A DNA stretch of 64,000 bases, taken from contig NZ_CP134949.1 of assembly GCF_032116555.1 (NCBI RefSeq), forward strand, positions 1,674,001-1,738,000. The letters are read 5' to 3'. Origin of the DNA: Halobaculum sp. XH14. Its GTDB lineage: Archaea; Halobacteriota; Halobacteria; Halobacteriales; Haloferacaceae. The position numbers and the translations under genes were made by a program. Below are positions 1 to 9,879 of this stretch, piece after piece (position 1 is the first letter of the stretch; every line of letters starts with the position of its first letter). Under the pieces are notes generated by a model that worked only from the letters and a program-made list of their open reading frames with translations, made no database searches and was not told where the DNA came from.

Positions 1-240
1 CTCGCCCCGGTCGAGACTGTTTCGCGGGAGCCCGAACCGACGACGATCGATCGCGGCTTCGCCGCCGTGATCGAGGCGACGGTCGTGGCCTCCCGGCTCG
101 ACGTTTCCGGATACGACACGGGGGAACTGCTCGACCGACTCGCGTACTTCGCGGACGTGGTCGATCGCTGTGGGGGACCGCGCGAGCGGGCGGCCTTCGA
201 GACGCTCTCGACGGCGACCGAGTGGCGGAAGCGCCGGTGA
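1..240 (+). CDS. C-terminal fragment of a DUF447-like protein
   Basis: The reading frame is open from the window edge to a TGA stop, giving 79 residues of a protein whose start lies outside. The fragment is helical-looking, with a segment reading RGFAAVIEATVVASRLD and a later RCGGPRERAAFETL. From memory this resembles the C-terminal end of haloarchaeal DUF447 proteins, a flavoprotein-like family that often sits directly before the S17e gene, as here (43 bases). The function of the family is not established. The family call rests on the short tail and on the neighbour, so it is tentative. Confidence 0.55.
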   Translation, partial: LAPVETVSREPEPTTIDRGFAAVIEATVVASRLDVSGYDTGELLDRLAYFADVVDRCGGPRERAAFETLSTATEWRKRR

Positions 241-252
241 GCGTTTCGAACG

Positions 253-260
253 CTTTTAGT
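253..260 (+). promoter_or_regulatory. TATA-like element before S17e
   Basis: The sequence CTTTTAGT lies about 24-31 bases before the S17e ATG. This is the spacing expected for an archaeal promoter making a transcript with a very short leader. It suggests that S17e can be transcribed independently of the upstream gene. Confidence 0.45.
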
Positions 261-283
261 TCTCGTCAGGAGAACCGTTCCAC

Positions 284-481
284 ATGGCGATCAAACCGAA
301 GTACATCAAGCAGCTGGCGAACGTGCTGCTCGAGGAGTACCCCCAGTCGTTCAACCAGGACTTCGAGACGAACAAGGAGAGCGTGGAGACGCTGACGAAC
401 GTCGAATCCAAGGGCGTCCGGAACCGCATCGCGGGCTACATCACGCGCAAGAAGTCCGGCGCGGCCGCGAAGGCGGCGTAA
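284..481 (+). CDS. rps17e: 30S ribosomal protein S17e
   Basis: This 65-residue basic-acidic protein is a small archaeal/eukaryotic-type ribosomal protein of the 30S subunit. The family pattern is clear: an N-terminal IKPKYIKQLANVLLEEYP helix, then F..DFE.NK..V, then SKGVRNRIAGYITRKK. The size matches archaeal S17e (about 60-70 residues). The start is the first ATG, 24 bases after a TATA-like element. The Ala-rich tail is typical for haloarchaea. No paralogue is seen in the window. Confidence 0.97.
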   Translation: MAIKPKYIKQLANVLLEEYPQSFNQDFETNKESVETLTNVESKGVRNRIAGYITRKKSGAAAKAA

Positions 482-623
482 TCGGGTCACCGTTCTCGCT
501 CGTACCGTCGACGGTCAGCGACGGCGTCGACCGGATCCGGCCACGGTGGAGGGCGGTCCGGCCCCGCGACCGCGTCGCGCTCGGGACCGACACCTTGAAC
601 GATGAGGCGGCCCCCGCTCCGCT

Positions 624-1790
624 ATGTCACGACTCGCGGACAGGCTCGGAACCTCCACGCTCGGCGCGTATCTCCTCGCCGTCGGTGCCGGTGTCCTGGC
701 GCTCGTCCTCGGTTCGTTGCTGTTCCCGCGGACGGTGTACGACGGCTTCGTCTGGCACTACTTCTGGGGGCCCGTTCAGGCGGACGCGAACAACGCCGTC
801 TGTGCCGTGCGGGAGGCGGGAGAAACGGTGTATCTGGGGAGCGCGTCGGCCTGCGGGTCGGCGGCCGAGCCGGTCGCGTACCCCGGCTACACGCTCGTCT
901 CCGAGGCCGGCTACGTCATCGTGTTGCTGGTCGCACTCTCGGGGCTCGTGTTGCTCCTCCGGGAACTGGATCTGGGGAGCAGGATCGACTTCTTCTACGC
1001 GCTCGTGCCCTTCTTCCTCTTCGGCGGCGCGCTCCGGGTGCTCGAGGACGCCGACAACGCGCTCGGCGACACGCTGTTCCCGTACCCCTGGGACACGCTG
1101 CTCATCTCGCCGATCATCTACTTCACCGTCTTCTTCATCACGCTCGCCACCATTCTGGTCGCGGTCGCGCTGGTCCAGCGCGACGTCGTCTCGGATCACA
1201 ACCGGGTGGTCCTGTGGACCGGCATCGGCCTGAACGTCCTCACGGTCGGCGCGCTGTTCGTCCTCGGGCTCGGCGGCGTCGGACCCGCGACGTTCCACCC
1301 GCAGGTGCTGCTCGTCGCGCTCGGACTGACGGCGGTCTCGACCGCGGTGGCCTGGTACGGGACGAAGCGGTACGCGCCCTGGGTCCACCACGGCACGGGA
1401 ACGGCCGGCGTCGTCGTCATCGCCGCTCACGCGCTCGACGGGGCCGCGAACGTCATCGGCCTGAACTGGATGTCCGCGCTCGTCTACGGCGGCGGGTTCG
1501 CCCCACGGCCGCCCAGCGTGAACGGGAACCTGATTCCGAAACACCCGGTGAACGCCGGCATCGTGAACTTCGCGCAGGCGAACTTCCCCGACGTGGTGCT
1601 CGCGACGCTGGGCGACGCCTGGCCGTTCCTGATCGTGAAACTCGTCGCCGCGGTCGCCGTCCTCGCCATCTTCGAGGAGGAGATGTTCGAGGAGTCACCC
1701 CGCTACGCGATCATGCTGCTGATCGCAGTGACGGCCGTCGGGATGGGGCCAGGATCGCGTGACCTGCTGCGGGCGACGTTCGGGGTCTGA
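624..1790 (+). CDS. DUF63 family membrane protein
   Basis: A 388-residue integral membrane protein with about eight hydrophobic segments. Recognisable DUF63 features are the early [10 protein letters not shown] segment after the first membrane helix, a [11 protein letters not shown] segment, and [14 protein letters not shown] near residue 135. The biochemical function of DUF63 is unknown; the family is found in archaea, mainly Halobacteria and methanogens. The gene stands alone between S17e and a dehydrogenase. The start at the ATG of MSRLAD gives a cytoplasmic N terminus followed directly by the first helix. Confidence 0.85.
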   Translation: MSRLADRLGTSTLGAYLLAVGAGVLALVLGSLLFPRTVYDGFVWHYFWGPVQADANNAVCAVREAGETVYLGSASACGSAAEPVAYPGYTLVSEAGYVIVLLVALSGLVLLLRELDLGSRIDFFYALVPFFLFGGALRVLEDADNALGDTLFPYPWDTLLISPIIYFTVFFITLATILVAVALVQRDVVSDHNRVVLWTGIGLNVLTVGALFVLGLGGVGPATFHPQVLLVALGLTAVSTAVAWYGTKRYAPWVHHGTGTAGVVVIAAHALDGAANVIGLNWMSALVYGGGFAPRPPSVNGNLIPKHPVNAGIVNFAQANFPDVVLATLGDAWPFLIVKLVAAVAVLAIFEEEMFEESPRYAIMLLIAVTAVGMGPGSRDLLRATFGV

Positions 1791-1933
1791 GTCGACCGTT
1801 CTTTCACGCCGTCGGCACCACCCAGTTCCCGGGCGGAACCGCTTGCCTGAACCGTGGACGCCCGGCCGGGACGTGTCACTGAACCTACCTCCGTCAGTAG
1901 TGTTTTCATCGTTCTCGGGGTAGTCTCCCGACG

Positions 1934-2698
1934 ATGAGTTCGTTTACCGACTCGGTCGTCGTGGTAACGGGTGCCGGATCCGGGATCGGCCGGACGACTG
2001 CGCTCGAGTTCGCGGATCGCGGCGCGAACGTGGTCGTCGCCGACGTCGATTCCGGCGGCGGCAGGGATACGGTCGAGGCGATCGGGGACGCCGGCGGTGA
2101 GGCGTCGTTCGTGGAGACCGACGTGACCGATCCCGCCGCTGTACAGGAGATGGTCGACGTCGCCGTCGCGGAGTACGGGCGGCTCGACTGCGCGTTCAAC
2201 AACGCCGGAATCGGCAGCGAGCAGATTCCCGTCTCCGAGTACCCCGCCGAGCAGTGGGAGCACATCATCGACGTGAACCTTCTCGGGGTGTTCAACTGTA
2301 TGAAGGCGGAGCTCGCTCGGATGAAACAGCAGGACACGAGCGACGCTATCGTGAACAATTCCTCGGTGCTCGGGAAGGTCGGCTTCGAAAAGTCGTCCGC
2401 GTACACTGCGGCCAAGCACGGTGTCCTCGGGCTCACAAAGTCTGCAGCCCTCGAAAACGGGGAAGCCGGTGTCAGGATTAACAGCGTGTGTCCGGCGTTC
2501 ATCGACACTCCCCTCCTCGAAAAGGGGAACGTCGTGAACGACCCCGAGACGCTCGAGGAACTGAAGGGACTGCACGCGATGAACCGTCTCGGAACGCCCG
2601 CGGAGGTGGCGCAGGCGGTCGTCTGGCTGTGCAGTGACGAGGCATCGTTCATCACTGGTGAGGCACTCGGCGTCGAAGGGGGCTATCTCAGCCGGTAA
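1934..2698 (+). CDS. Short-chain dehydrogenase/reductase, probably NAD-dependent
   Basis: A 254-residue classical SDR. Visible motifs are the cofactor loop TGAGSGIG (residues 12-19), Asp37 at the end of the second beta strand (favouring NAD over NADP), NNAG (89-92), and a Ser143/Tyr157-x3-Lys161 catalytic set. Length and motif spacing are those of the glucose-dehydrogenase/3-oxoacyl-reductase type. The substrate cannot be read from the sequence. The gene is flanked by non-coding stretches of about 143 and 283 bases and is convergent with pccA, so it is probably a single transcript. Confidence 0.9.
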   Translation: MSSFTDSVVVVTGAGSGIGRTTALEFADRGANVVVADVDSGGGRDTVEAIGDAGGEASFVETDVTDPAAVQEMVDVAVAEYGRLDCAFNNAGIGSEQIPVSEYPAEQWEHIIDVNLLGVFNCMKAELARMKQQDTSDAIVNNSSVLGKVGFEKSSAYTAAKHGVLGLTKSAALENGEAGVRINSVCPAFIDTPLLEKGNVVNDPETLEELKGLHAMNRLGTPAEVAQAVVWLCSDEASFITGEALGVEGGYLSR

Positions 2699-2981
2699 CC
2701 AGCGGCCGAAGACGTGGGGCGGTCCGGGCCGGCTTTCCGCCGCAGTTCGCTGGAGTCCGCACTCGGAGTCCGATACCAATTTCACCCCGCTTCCGTTCGC
2801 CGAATCCGAACGTCCGGTTCGGGAGCAGAGCCAGCGGCTCGTTCCATGCGCGTTTGTCGGACGACGGTCGGACCCGCGACGGTGACGACGTGACCATCGG
2901 GGACGATCTGACCGATCGCGGACGGTAACGGCGTACCCCGTCGTACGCCACCGGGAGAGTGCCGGACGCGTCCGATTTCGC

Positions 2982-4811
2982 CTACTCCAGCACGATGAGG
3001 GGGTCGCCCATGTCGACGCTGTCGCCCTCCGCGACGAGCACCTGACTCACTACGCCGCCGCGGTCGGCGACGACGTCGTTCTCCATCTTCATCGCCTCGA
3101 GCACGCAGACGACGTCGCCCGCGGCGACCTCGTCGCCCTCCGCCACGTCGACCGAGAGGATCGTCCCCTGCATCTCGGCCGCGACGGTCTCGCCGTCGCC
3201 CTCGATGGTGACCGACTCCTCCTCGGACTCCTCGGCCACGTCCGGGCGCTCCATCCGCCCCGACCCGCCACTCGACGGGGTCGGGATGGCGGGCGCGCCG
3301 CGTTCCTCGAGGCTCACCTCGAAGCGCTTCCCGTTCACCTCGACGGTGAAGTCGCGCTCGGTGACCTCCTCGTCGTCGGCAGCCTCGGCGTCGCCAGTGC
3401 CCCACTTCTCCTGGGCCTCGGCGAGGCGGTCGCGGTCGAGTTCGTCGTCGAGGTACTTCGTCGTGTGCTCGCCCGCCAGGAAGCGCTCGTCCTCCAGCAT
3501 CAGGCGGTGGAACGGGACGATCGTGACCACGCCCTCGACGTCGTACTCGGCGAGCGCCCGTTTCGAGCGGTCGACACACTCGGCGCGGTCCTCGCCCCAG
3601 ACGACGAGCTTCGCGATCATCGAGTCGTAGTCCGTCACGACCTCGTCGCCCTGGCGGAGGGCGTCGTCCATCCGGACGCCGATTCCGCCCGGCGGGTCGT
3701 ACGTCTCCAGGCTGCCCGAGTTCGCGGGCGCGAACTCCCGTGCGGCGTTCTCCGCGTTGATGCGGAACTCCATCGCGTGGCCCTCCAGTTCGACATCCTC
3801 CTGTGAGAAGTCGAGTTGCTCGCCGGCGGCGACCCGGAGCTGACGCTTCACGATGTCGATGCCCGTCAGCTCCTCGGTGACGGTGTGTTCGACCTGGATG
3901 CGGGTGTTGACCTCGAGGAAGTAGAAGTTCGTGTCGCCGCCGAGCAGTTCCCCGTCGCGCTCGGGATCCTCCTCGACGAGGAACTCGACGGTGCCGGCGT
4001 TCGTGTAGTCGGCGGCGGCGACGCCCTGCCGGGCGGCCTCGCCGATGCGTTCGCGCAGGTCGTCGGTGAGCGCCGGGGAGGGCCCCTCCTCGATTACCTT
4101 CTGGTGGCGGCGCTGGAGCGAGCAGTCGCGCTCGCCGAGGTGCCGCACGTTGCCGTGGTGGTCGGCGATGATCTGGACCTCGATGTGGCGCGGGTTCTCC
4201 AGGTACCGCTCCAGGTAGACGGAGTCGTTCGAGAAGTACGCCTCGCCCTCACGCTTGGCTGACTCGAACTGCTCGTCCGCCTCGTCGGCCGACTCGACGA
4301 CCTTCATCCCGCGGCCGCCGCCGCCTCCTTCCGCCTTGATGGCGACCGGGTAGCCGTGTTCGTCGCCGAACTCGCGGACCTCGTCGGCCGATTCGGCCGG
4401 GTCGGTCGTGCCGGGGACGATGGGGACGCCGGCCTCCTCCATCACCGTTCGCGCCTTCGTCTTCTCGCCGAGCGTCTCCATCGAGTCGCTGGCCGGGCCG
4501 ACCCACGTGATGCCGTCGGTTCCCTCGACGCGCGCGGCGAAGTCGGCGTTCTCCGCGAGGAAGCCGTAGCCGGGGTGGATCGCGTCCGCGCCGGCCTGCT
4601 CGGCGGCGTCGATGACGGCCTCCTGGTCGAGGTAGGAGTCGGCCGCGCGGGCGGGACCGACGTTGTACGCCTCGTCGGCGTGCCGGACGTGTCCGGAGTG
4701 CTTGTCGGCCTCGGAGTAGACGCCCACGGTGTCGATACCAAGCTCCTCGCAGGCTCGCATCACGCGCACTGCGATTTCGCCGCGGTTCGCGACGAGCACC
4801 TTCTCGAACAT
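2982..4811 (-). CDS. pccA: Acetyl/propionyl-CoA carboxylase, biotin carboxylase plus BCCP subunit
   Basis: A 609-residue protein combining an ATP-grasp biotin carboxylase (roughly residues 1-445, with the Gly-rich [14 protein letters not shown] nucleotide loop) and a C-terminal biotinyl domain with EAMKM, Lys575 being the biotinylation site. A low-complexity linker separates them. It carboxylates biotin for transfer to acetyl- or propionyl-CoA by PccB. In haloarchaea this pathway supplies methylmalonyl-CoA or runs 3-hydroxypropionate-type carbon assimilation. Its partner genes pccB and pccX lie 2.5 kb away on the same strand, separated by a P450 and an HTH gene. Whether the physiological substrate is acetyl- or propionyl-CoA is not decided by the sequence. 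Confidence 0.95.
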   Translation of the reverse strand: MFEKVLVANRGEIAVRVMRACEELGIDTVGVYSEADKHSGHVRHADEAYNVGPARAADSYLDQEAVIDAAEQAGADAIHPGYGFLAENADFAARVEGTDGITWVGPASDSMETLGEKTKARTVMEEAGVPIVPGTTDPAESADEVREFGDEHGYPVAIKAEGGGGGRGMKVVESADEADEQFESAKREGEAYFSNDSVYLERYLENPRHIEVQIIADHHGNVRHLGERDCSLQRRHQKVIEEGPSPALTDDLRERIGEAARQGVAAADYTNAGTVEFLVEEDPERDGELLGGDTNFYFLEVNTRIQVEHTVTEELTGIDIVKRQLRVAAGEQLDFSQEDVELEGHAMEFRINAENAAREFAPANSGSLETYDPPGGIGVRMDDALRQGDEVVTDYDSMIAKLVVWGEDRAECVDRSKRALAEYDVEGVVTIVPFHRLMLEDERFLAGEHTTKYLDDELDRDRLAEAQEKWGTGDAEAADDEEVTERDFTVEVNGKRFEVSLEERGAPAIPTPSSGGSGRMERPDVAEESEEESVTIEGDGETVAAEMQGTILSVDVAEGDEVAAGDVVCVLEAMKMENDVVADRGGVVSQVLVAEGDSVDMGDPLIVLE

Positions 4812-4956
4812 TCTTGAGGGACCATTCCCGGGTACGCCTACTCAAACCGTCGGTTCGAATCCGGTCCAGCGCGGTGAGTGGCGAAGCGCCGAGCGAGCAT
4901 GACCGGATTCGGGATGGGAAGGGGCTTGCCGGGACCGCGATATGAAGCCGTCCCGG

Positions 4957-5619
4957 TCAGCCGTCGCCGAGCGCCCGCCCCACCAGCGTTCGTTCGGCCT
5001 TCCGGAGGTGCGCGCTCGCCGTCGCCTCCGAGACGTCGAGGGCCGCAGCGACCTCAGCAAGCGAGCCCTCGCGGGGGACCTCGTAGTAGCCCGCGGCCAT
5101 CGCCGTCCTGAGTGCCTCCCGCTGGCGACCCGTCAGATCCGTCCCGACCCCGCCGAGGCGGCGGTCCAGGCTGCCGACGTGGTGGACGGTCTTCCGGATC
5201 GACTCGGGCGTCTCCTCAAGCATCGCCCGGAGGTCGTCGGCTCGCCCCACGATGGTCATCCGCATCCGCGCCCGCTCGTCGTACACGATGGGGTGGGTGA
5301 CGACGAGGTTCCGTTCGGCGAACGCCTGCCGCCACGCACGATCGGCTTCCCGCGTCCGCTGTTCCACGTAGGCGTAGAACCGGCCCCGGTCGACGACGGC
5401 GAGTTCCCAGTCGCGGATCGACTCGACCTCGTCGATCGCGTCCCGATAGGCGTCGACGTCGCCGTGGACGAAAAACAGCGCGTACTCGAGGCGCTCCGTG
5501 TCGTGGAGCTGCCAGGCGACCAGCTCCTCGCGCCGGACGTCGTCGGTGGACGCGAGGAACTGCTGCATCGGATGCCGCATCCACTCGGGCTGGTCGAAGG
5601 TGACCTCGAGCGAGCGCAC
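4957..5619 (-). CDS. Bacterio-opsin activator-type HTH-10 transcriptional regulator
   Basis: A 220-residue haloarchaeal regulator of the Bat/HTH-10 class: an N-terminal alpha/beta sensor-like region (about 1-150) and a C-terminal helix-turn-helix beginning LTGRQREALRTAMAAGYYEVPR and ending with LDVSEATASAHLRKAE. No PAS or GAF domain is visible, so this is the short form. The GTG at 5619 is chosen because a TATTTAAA box lies 20-27 bases upstream; a TTG at 5625 would also be in frame. It is divergent from the cytochrome P450 and shares a very short intergenic region with it, making that gene a likely target (inference). Confidence 0.85.
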   Translation of the reverse strand: MRSLEVTFDQPEWMRHPMQQFLASTDDVRREELVAWQLHDTERLEYALFFVHGDVDAYRDAIDEVESIRDWELAVVDRGRFYAYVEQRTREADRAWRQAFAERNLVVTHPIVYDERARMRMTIVGRADDLRAMLEETPESIRKTVHHVGSLDRRLGGVGTDLTGRQREALRTAMAAGYYEVPREGSLAEVAAALDVSEATASAHLRKAERTLVGRALGDG

Positions 5620-5638
5620 GTGCAACAGTTTCGGATGC

Positions 5639-5646
5639 TATTTAAA
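5639..5646. promoter_or_regulatory. Shared TATA box of the divergent HTH and P450 genes
   Basis: TATTTAAA is the only AT-rich element in the 81 bases between the two start codons. On the minus strand (TTTAAATA) it sits 20 bases before the regulator GTG, right for a leaderless transcript. On the plus strand it would give the P450 a leader of about 30 nt. One near-symmetric element may serve both directions. Confidence 0.5.
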
Positions 5647-5700
5647 GAAGCTAGTGGCTTCGTGAGAACGACGACGGGGGCGGCCCGCCGACGTCCGAGT

Positions 5701-7098
5701 ATGGCCCAGTCAGATGCGACCACGGGCGGGGACGACTCCGGTCGCGACGACGCCGCCGCCACGGCGGACCTCGGCGAACTCCCTCCACCACCCGGGCCGG
5801 ACGGGCTCCCGGTCGTCGGCAACACGTTCCAGTTCCTCGGGGACGTGTGGGCGTTCTACGACACGCTCGCCGACCACGGCGACGTGGTCTCCTACCGCGT
5901 CGCCGGCTACGACTTCGTGACGCTGCTCCACCCGGACCACGTCGAACGGGTTCTGGTCGGCGAACCGGACCGGTTCCGGAAGGGCGACGTCCAGCGTCAG
6001 TCCGGGATCGAACTCCTGGAACGGGGGCTCCTCCTCTCGGAGGGCGAGCAGTGGCGGCACCAGCGGGAGACGCTCCAGCCGATGTTCTACCGGAACCGCG
6101 TCGAGTCGTTCGGCGAAACGATGGTCGAGGAGGCCGTAAGGACCGTCGATTCGTGGGACGACGGGACCGTACTGGAACCTCGGTCGACGTTCTCGGAACT
6201 CACGCTCCGGATCCTCTCGCGCACGCTCGTCGGGGCAGACCTCGGCGACGAGGACGACGTCGTCCGCGAGGCCGCGAGGGCCATCCAGGCCAGATCCGAC
6301 GCCGGCGCGCTCTCCTCGTTCCTGCCCCACTGGCTGCCGACGCCGCGGAACCGCCGGTTCAAACGCGCGACCGCCGAGTTCGACGACCTCGTCTCCGGGC
6401 TCATCGACGAACGGCGCGAGGAAGGGCCGGGCGAACACGAGGACCTGCTCTCCACGCTGGTTGCGGCCGGTGACGCACCGGAGGGACCGTCGGATCGGGA
6501 GATCCGCGACCAGTTGATGACGTTCCTGTTCGCCGGCCACGAGACGTCCTCGCTGGCGCTCACCTACGCCGTCTACGTGCTCACACAGCACCCGGACGTC
6601 ACAGCGCGGCTCGAGACCGAAGTCGACGACGCGCTGGGCGAGTCACCCCCGACGGTCGCGGACGTTCCCCGGCTGGAGTACACCGAACGGGTGATCCGGG
6701 AGACGCTCCGGCTGTACCCGCCGGCGTACGTCCTCTTCCGCCGGACGACCGAGGACGTCGCCTTCGACGGCCACCGCGTCCCCGCCGGGACGGAACTGAC
6801 GCTCCCCGCGTTCCGCCTCCACACCGACCCCCGATTCTGGGAGAACCCGGAGGCGTTCGACCCGTCGCGGTGGGCCGAGTCGGAGGGGAAGCGACCCGAG
6901 TACGCCTACTTCCCGTTCGGCGGCGGCCCGCGCCACTGCATCGGGATGCGGTTCGCGATGCTCGAACTGAAGATACTGCTGGCGACGTTCGTCCGGCGCG
7001 TCGGGTTCGAACTCGTCTCCGACCCGGACCTCTCGTTCGACGCCGCGGCGACGCTCCAGCCGAGCGATCCGCTCGAAGTCAGGGTGACCCGGCGTTAG
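5701..7098 (+). CDS. Cytochrome P450
   Basis: A 465-residue soluble P450 monooxygenase with no membrane anchor. The diagnostic parts are the I-helix [10 protein letters not shown], the ETLRLYPP K-helix (ExxR), and the heme loop [12 protein letters not shown] with Cys413 as thiolate ligand. The N terminus contains the [12 protein letters not shown] proline-rich segment. The family resembles CYP102/CYP174-like haloarchaeal enzymes; the substrate is unknown, and no ferredoxin or reductase gene lies next to it. The start chosen is the ATG of MAQSDA; the frame stays open upstream but overlaps the regulator promoter. Its TAG stop overlaps the TAA stop of the convergent pccX gene. Confidence 0.95.
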   Translation: MAQSDATTGGDDSGRDDAAATADLGELPPPPGPDGLPVVGNTFQFLGDVWAFYDTLADHGDVVSYRVAGYDFVTLLHPDHVERVLVGEPDRFRKGDVQRQSGIELLERGLLLSEGEQWRHQRETLQPMFYRNRVESFGETMVEEAVRTVDSWDDGTVLEPRSTFSELTLRILSRTLVGADLGDEDDVVREAARAIQARSDAGALSSFLPHWLPTPRNRRFKRATAEFDDLVSGLIDERREEGPGEHEDLLSTLVAAGDAPEGPSDREIRDQLMTFLFAGHETSSLALTYAVYVLTQHPDVTARLETEVDDALGESPPTVADVPRLEYTERVIRETLRLYPPAYVLFRRTTEDVAFDGHRVPAGTELTLPAFRLHTDPRFWENPEAFDPSRWAESEGKRPEYAYFPFGGGPRHCIGMRFAMLELKILLATFVRRVGFELVSDPDLSFDAAATLQPSDPLEVRVTRR

Positions 7099-7352
7099 AA
7101 CCGGTCGGACCGCCCCGTCGCCGCCCAGGCGTCGGTCGGAGCGCCGTCCGGCACGCGCTCCGTGCGGCCCTGGAGCGACTCGGTTCGGCCCGCGAACGCC
7201 CACCGTTTGCCGTCCCAGGTCTCCGCTCCGTCGGCCGACTCCACGGCTGCGGCGGCTTCACGGTCGCGGAGGTGCGCGCTGACCGCGGCCGCGATGGCGG
7301 CGGCCTCGTGATCGTCGGCCGACTCCGGGATGGCGAGGTCGCGGGCGTCCAT
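7095..7352 (-). CDS. pccX: acc operon protein PccX-like
   Basis: An 85-residue Ala-rich acidic protein translated just after pccB: its ATG shares one base with the pccB TGA. It matches the small protein encoded with haloarchaeal acyl-CoA carboxylases (PccX in Haloferax mediterranei), which in that species is needed for full carboxylase activity. The mechanism is not known. Here a block [20 protein letters not shown] and a central WAFAGR segment are the only notable features. The last codons overlap the end of the P450 gene on the other strand. Confidence 0.75.
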   Translation of the reverse strand: MDARDLAIPESADDHEAAAIAAAVSAHLRDREAAAAVESADGAETWDGKRWAFAGRTESLQGRTERVPDGAPTDAWAATGRSDRF

Positions 7353-8902
7353 CAGATGGGGATGTTGCCGTGTTTCTTGTCCGGCAGCGAGTCGCGCTTG
7401 GATTTGAGCATCTCAAGGTCGCTGACGAGCCGCGGCCGGGTTTCGGGCGGTTCGAGCACATCGTCGATGAACCCCTTGTCGGCGGCGGTGTACGGGTTGG
7501 CGAACTCCTCGCGGTACTCCTCGATGAGGTCGTCCCGGCGCGCGTCCGGGTCATCGGCCTCGTCGAGTTCGTCCGAGTAGAGGATGTTCACCGCGCCCTG
7601 GGGCCCCATCACGGCGATTTCGGCCGAGGGCCACGCGTAGTTCACGTCGCCGCCGATGTGCTTGGAAGCCATCACGTCGTAGGCGCCGCCGTACGCCTTC
7701 CGTGTGATGACCGTCAGGAGCGGGACGGTCGCCTCGGAGTACGCGTACAGTAGCTTCGCGCCGTGGCGGATGATGCCGTCGTGCTCCTGGTCGGTGCCGG
7801 GCATGAAGCCGGGGACGTCGACGAACGTGAGGATGGGAACGTTGAACGCGTCACAGAAGCGGACGAAGCGCGCGCCCTTCTCGCTGGCTTCGATGTCGAG
7901 CGTGCCGGCGTTCACGCGGGGCTGGTTCGCCACGATGCCGACGCTGTGGCCGTCGAGGCGGCCGAACCCGGTGACGATGTTCTTCGCGAAGTCGGCGTGC
8001 GTCTCGAAGAATGAGCCCTCGTCGACGACGCGGTCGATCACGTTCGTCATGTCGTAGGGCTTCCGCGGCTGGTCGGGGACGATGCCGTTCAGTTCGTCGT
8101 CGGCGCGCTCGGGGTCGTCCCAGGGGTCGACGCGGGGCGGGTCCTCGACGTTGTTCTGCGGCAGGTACGAGAGCAGGCGGCGCATGTCGTCCAGGGCGTC
8201 CTCCTCGCTCTCCTCGGCGAAGTGGGCGACCCCGGAGGTCGAGCCGTGGGTCGTCGCGCCGCCCAGTTCCTCGAAGGTGACCTCCTCGCCCGTGACGGTC
8301 TTGATGACCTCCGGGCCGGTGATGAACATGTGGCTGGTGTCTTTCACCATGAAGACGAAGTCCGTGATCGCGGGCGAGTACACCGCGCCGCCGGCGCAGG
8401 GCCCCATGATGGCCGACAGTTGGGGGATGACGCCCGACGCCTCGGTGTTCCGGCGAAAGATCTCCGCGTAGCCCGCGAGCGAGCCGACGCCCTCCTGGAT
8501 CCGCGCGCCCGCGGAGTCGTTGAGGCCGACGACGGGCGCGCCGACGTCCATCGCCTTGTCCATCACCTTGCAGACCTTCTCGGCGAACACCTCGCCGAGC
8601 GACCCGCCGAAGACGGTGAAGTCGTGGGCGAACACGAACGTCTTCCGGCCGTTCACCTCGCCGTAGCCGGTGACGACGCCGTCGCCGTAGATCCGCTTTT
8701 CCTCCATCCCGAACGTGTGCGTGTCGTGGGTCCGGAACTGGTCGAACTCGTGGAACGTGTCGTCGTCGAGGAAGTAGTCGATCCGCTCGCGTGCGGTCAT
8801 CTTCCCCTTCTCGTGCTGGCTCTCGATTCGGTCCTCGCCGCCGCCGAGCAGCGCCTCCGCACGTTTCTCGCGGAGTTCCTCGATGCGTTCTTCCATCGTC
8901 AT
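7352..8902 (-). CDS. pccB: Acetyl/propionyl-CoA carboxylase, carboxyltransferase subunit
   Basis: A 516-residue carboxyltransferase with the two crotonase-like halves of the PccB family: N-terminal [12 protein letters not shown] and [13 protein letters not shown], an oxyanion region [13 protein letters not shown], and a C-terminal half with [12 protein letters not shown] and [14 protein letters not shown]. It transfers carboxyl from PccA-bound biotin to acyl-CoA. Start chosen at the ATG of MTMEER; a second ATG two codons later is equally possible. It is followed without gap by pccX. An in-frame extension upstream runs through the 104-base gap into the sugar kinase and is not a gene. Confidence 0.95.
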   Translation of the reverse strand: MTMEERIEELREKRAEALLGGGEDRIESQHEKGKMTARERIDYFLDDDTFHEFDQFRTHDTHTFGMEEKRIYGDGVVTGYGEVNGRKTFVFAHDFTVFGGSLGEVFAEKVCKVMDKAMDVGAPVVGLNDSAGARIQEGVGSLAGYAEIFRRNTEASGVIPQLSAIMGPCAGGAVYSPAITDFVFMVKDTSHMFITGPEVIKTVTGEEVTFEELGGATTHGSTSGVAHFAEESEEDALDDMRRLLSYLPQNNVEDPPRVDPWDDPERADDELNGIVPDQPRKPYDMTNVIDRVVDEGSFFETHADFAKNIVTGFGRLDGHSVGIVANQPRVNAGTLDIEASEKGARFVRFCDAFNVPILTFVDVPGFMPGTDQEHDGIIRHGAKLLYAYSEATVPLLTVITRKAYGGAYDVMASKHIGGDVNYAWPSAEIAVMGPQGAVNILYSDELDEADDPDARRDDLIEEYREEFANPYTAADKGFIDDVLEPPETRPRLVSDLEMLKSKRDSLPDKKHGNIPI

Positions 8903-9006
8903 CGCGGACCACCGTTCCTGGACATTCGTTGCGGTGAGGTGTGGCCAGCCACAGGAAAAGGGTTCCGTAACAGGCGGCTTCTCCGGCCACCGTCGACCGG
9001 AGCCGT

Positions 9007-9879
9007 TCAGGCGGTCTGCTCGTCGATGAACGCCTCGACGGCGGCCCACGAGACGTCCGCCCGCGCGCCGACGCATCCGGACGCGATGGCGCCGCAGGCG
9101 TTCGCCACCGCGAGCGCGCCCTCGCCCGTCTCGCCCTCGGCTCTCGCCGCGAGAAAGCCCGACGCGAAGGCGTCGCCCGCGCCGGTCGTGTCGAGCGGGT
9201 CGATGTGGTAGCCGTCGTGGCTGACGGTCCGGCCGTCGCGCCGCAGGTCCGCGCCGTCGGCACCCCGCGTGATCACGAGGTCCGCGTCCGCCCGAACCGC
9301 GTCCATCCCGGCACCGTTGACGAGGGCGGTCGCCTCGCGCTCGTTGAGAAAGAGCAGGTCCGCGAGCGGCAGCGTCCCCGAGAAGTCCCGATCCGCGAAC
9401 CGTCGGCCGGGGGAGAAACTGACCTCGACGCCCGCGGTCCGGCCACGCCGTGCGAGTTCGGCGGCGACCGCGGGCGGCTGGTTCGTGAGGTGGAGCAGGT
9501 CGACGTCGAGCGCGCCGTCCGGGAGGTCCGACGCGCGATACGCCTCGTTGGCCCCCTGGTTCGAGAGCATCATCACCTCGCCGCCGCCGTCGACGACGAG
9601 GTACTTGACCGCCGTCTCGCCGGCCGACTCGACGAGGTGCGTCTCGACGCCGGCCTCGGCCAGTTCCCTGCCCGCGAGCACGCCCGACTCGTCGCTCCCG
9701 ACCGACCCGAACAGCGACGCCTCGTGATCGAGCCCTTCGAGGTTCACGGCGACGTTCGCCGCGCTGCCGCCGCCGGCCTGGTGGTGCTGCTCGATGGTCA
9801 CCTCGCCGTCGGGCGCGGGGAGGCGGTCGACGCGGAGGGTGACGTCCCAGTTGACGTGACCCGCACAGAGCACCTGCAT
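9007..9879 (-). CDS. PfkB-family sugar kinase, candidate ribose-1-phosphate kinase
   Basis: A 290-residue ribokinase-fold enzyme. It opens with the PfkB signature region AGHVNWD and [11 protein letters not shown] and ends with the anion hole and catalytic base DTTGAGDAF (Asp236). Its ATG follows directly after the TAG of the ribose-1,5-bisphosphate isomerase gene, so the two are almost certainly co-translated. Halophilic archaea are known to use a PfkB-type kinase to make ribose-1,5-bisphosphate from ribose-1-phosphate in a non-carboxylating pentose bisphosphate pathway; this gene is placed to do so. Substrate assignment is inference; another nucleoside or sugar kinase activity remains possible. 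Confidence 0.85.
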   Translation of the reverse strand: MQVLCAGHVNWDVTLRVDRLPAPDGEVTIEQHHQAGGGSAANVAVNLEGLDHEASLFGSVGSDESGVLAGRELAEAGVETHLVESAGETAVKYLVVDGGGEVMMLSNQGANEAYRASDLPDGALDVDLLHLTNQPPAVAAELARRGRTAGVEVSFSPGRRFADRDFSGTLPLADLLFLNEREATALVNGAGMDAVRADADLVITRGADGADLRRDGRTVSHDGYHIDPLDTTGAGDAFASGFLAARAEGETGEGALAVANACGAIASGCVGARADVSWAAVEAFIDEQTA

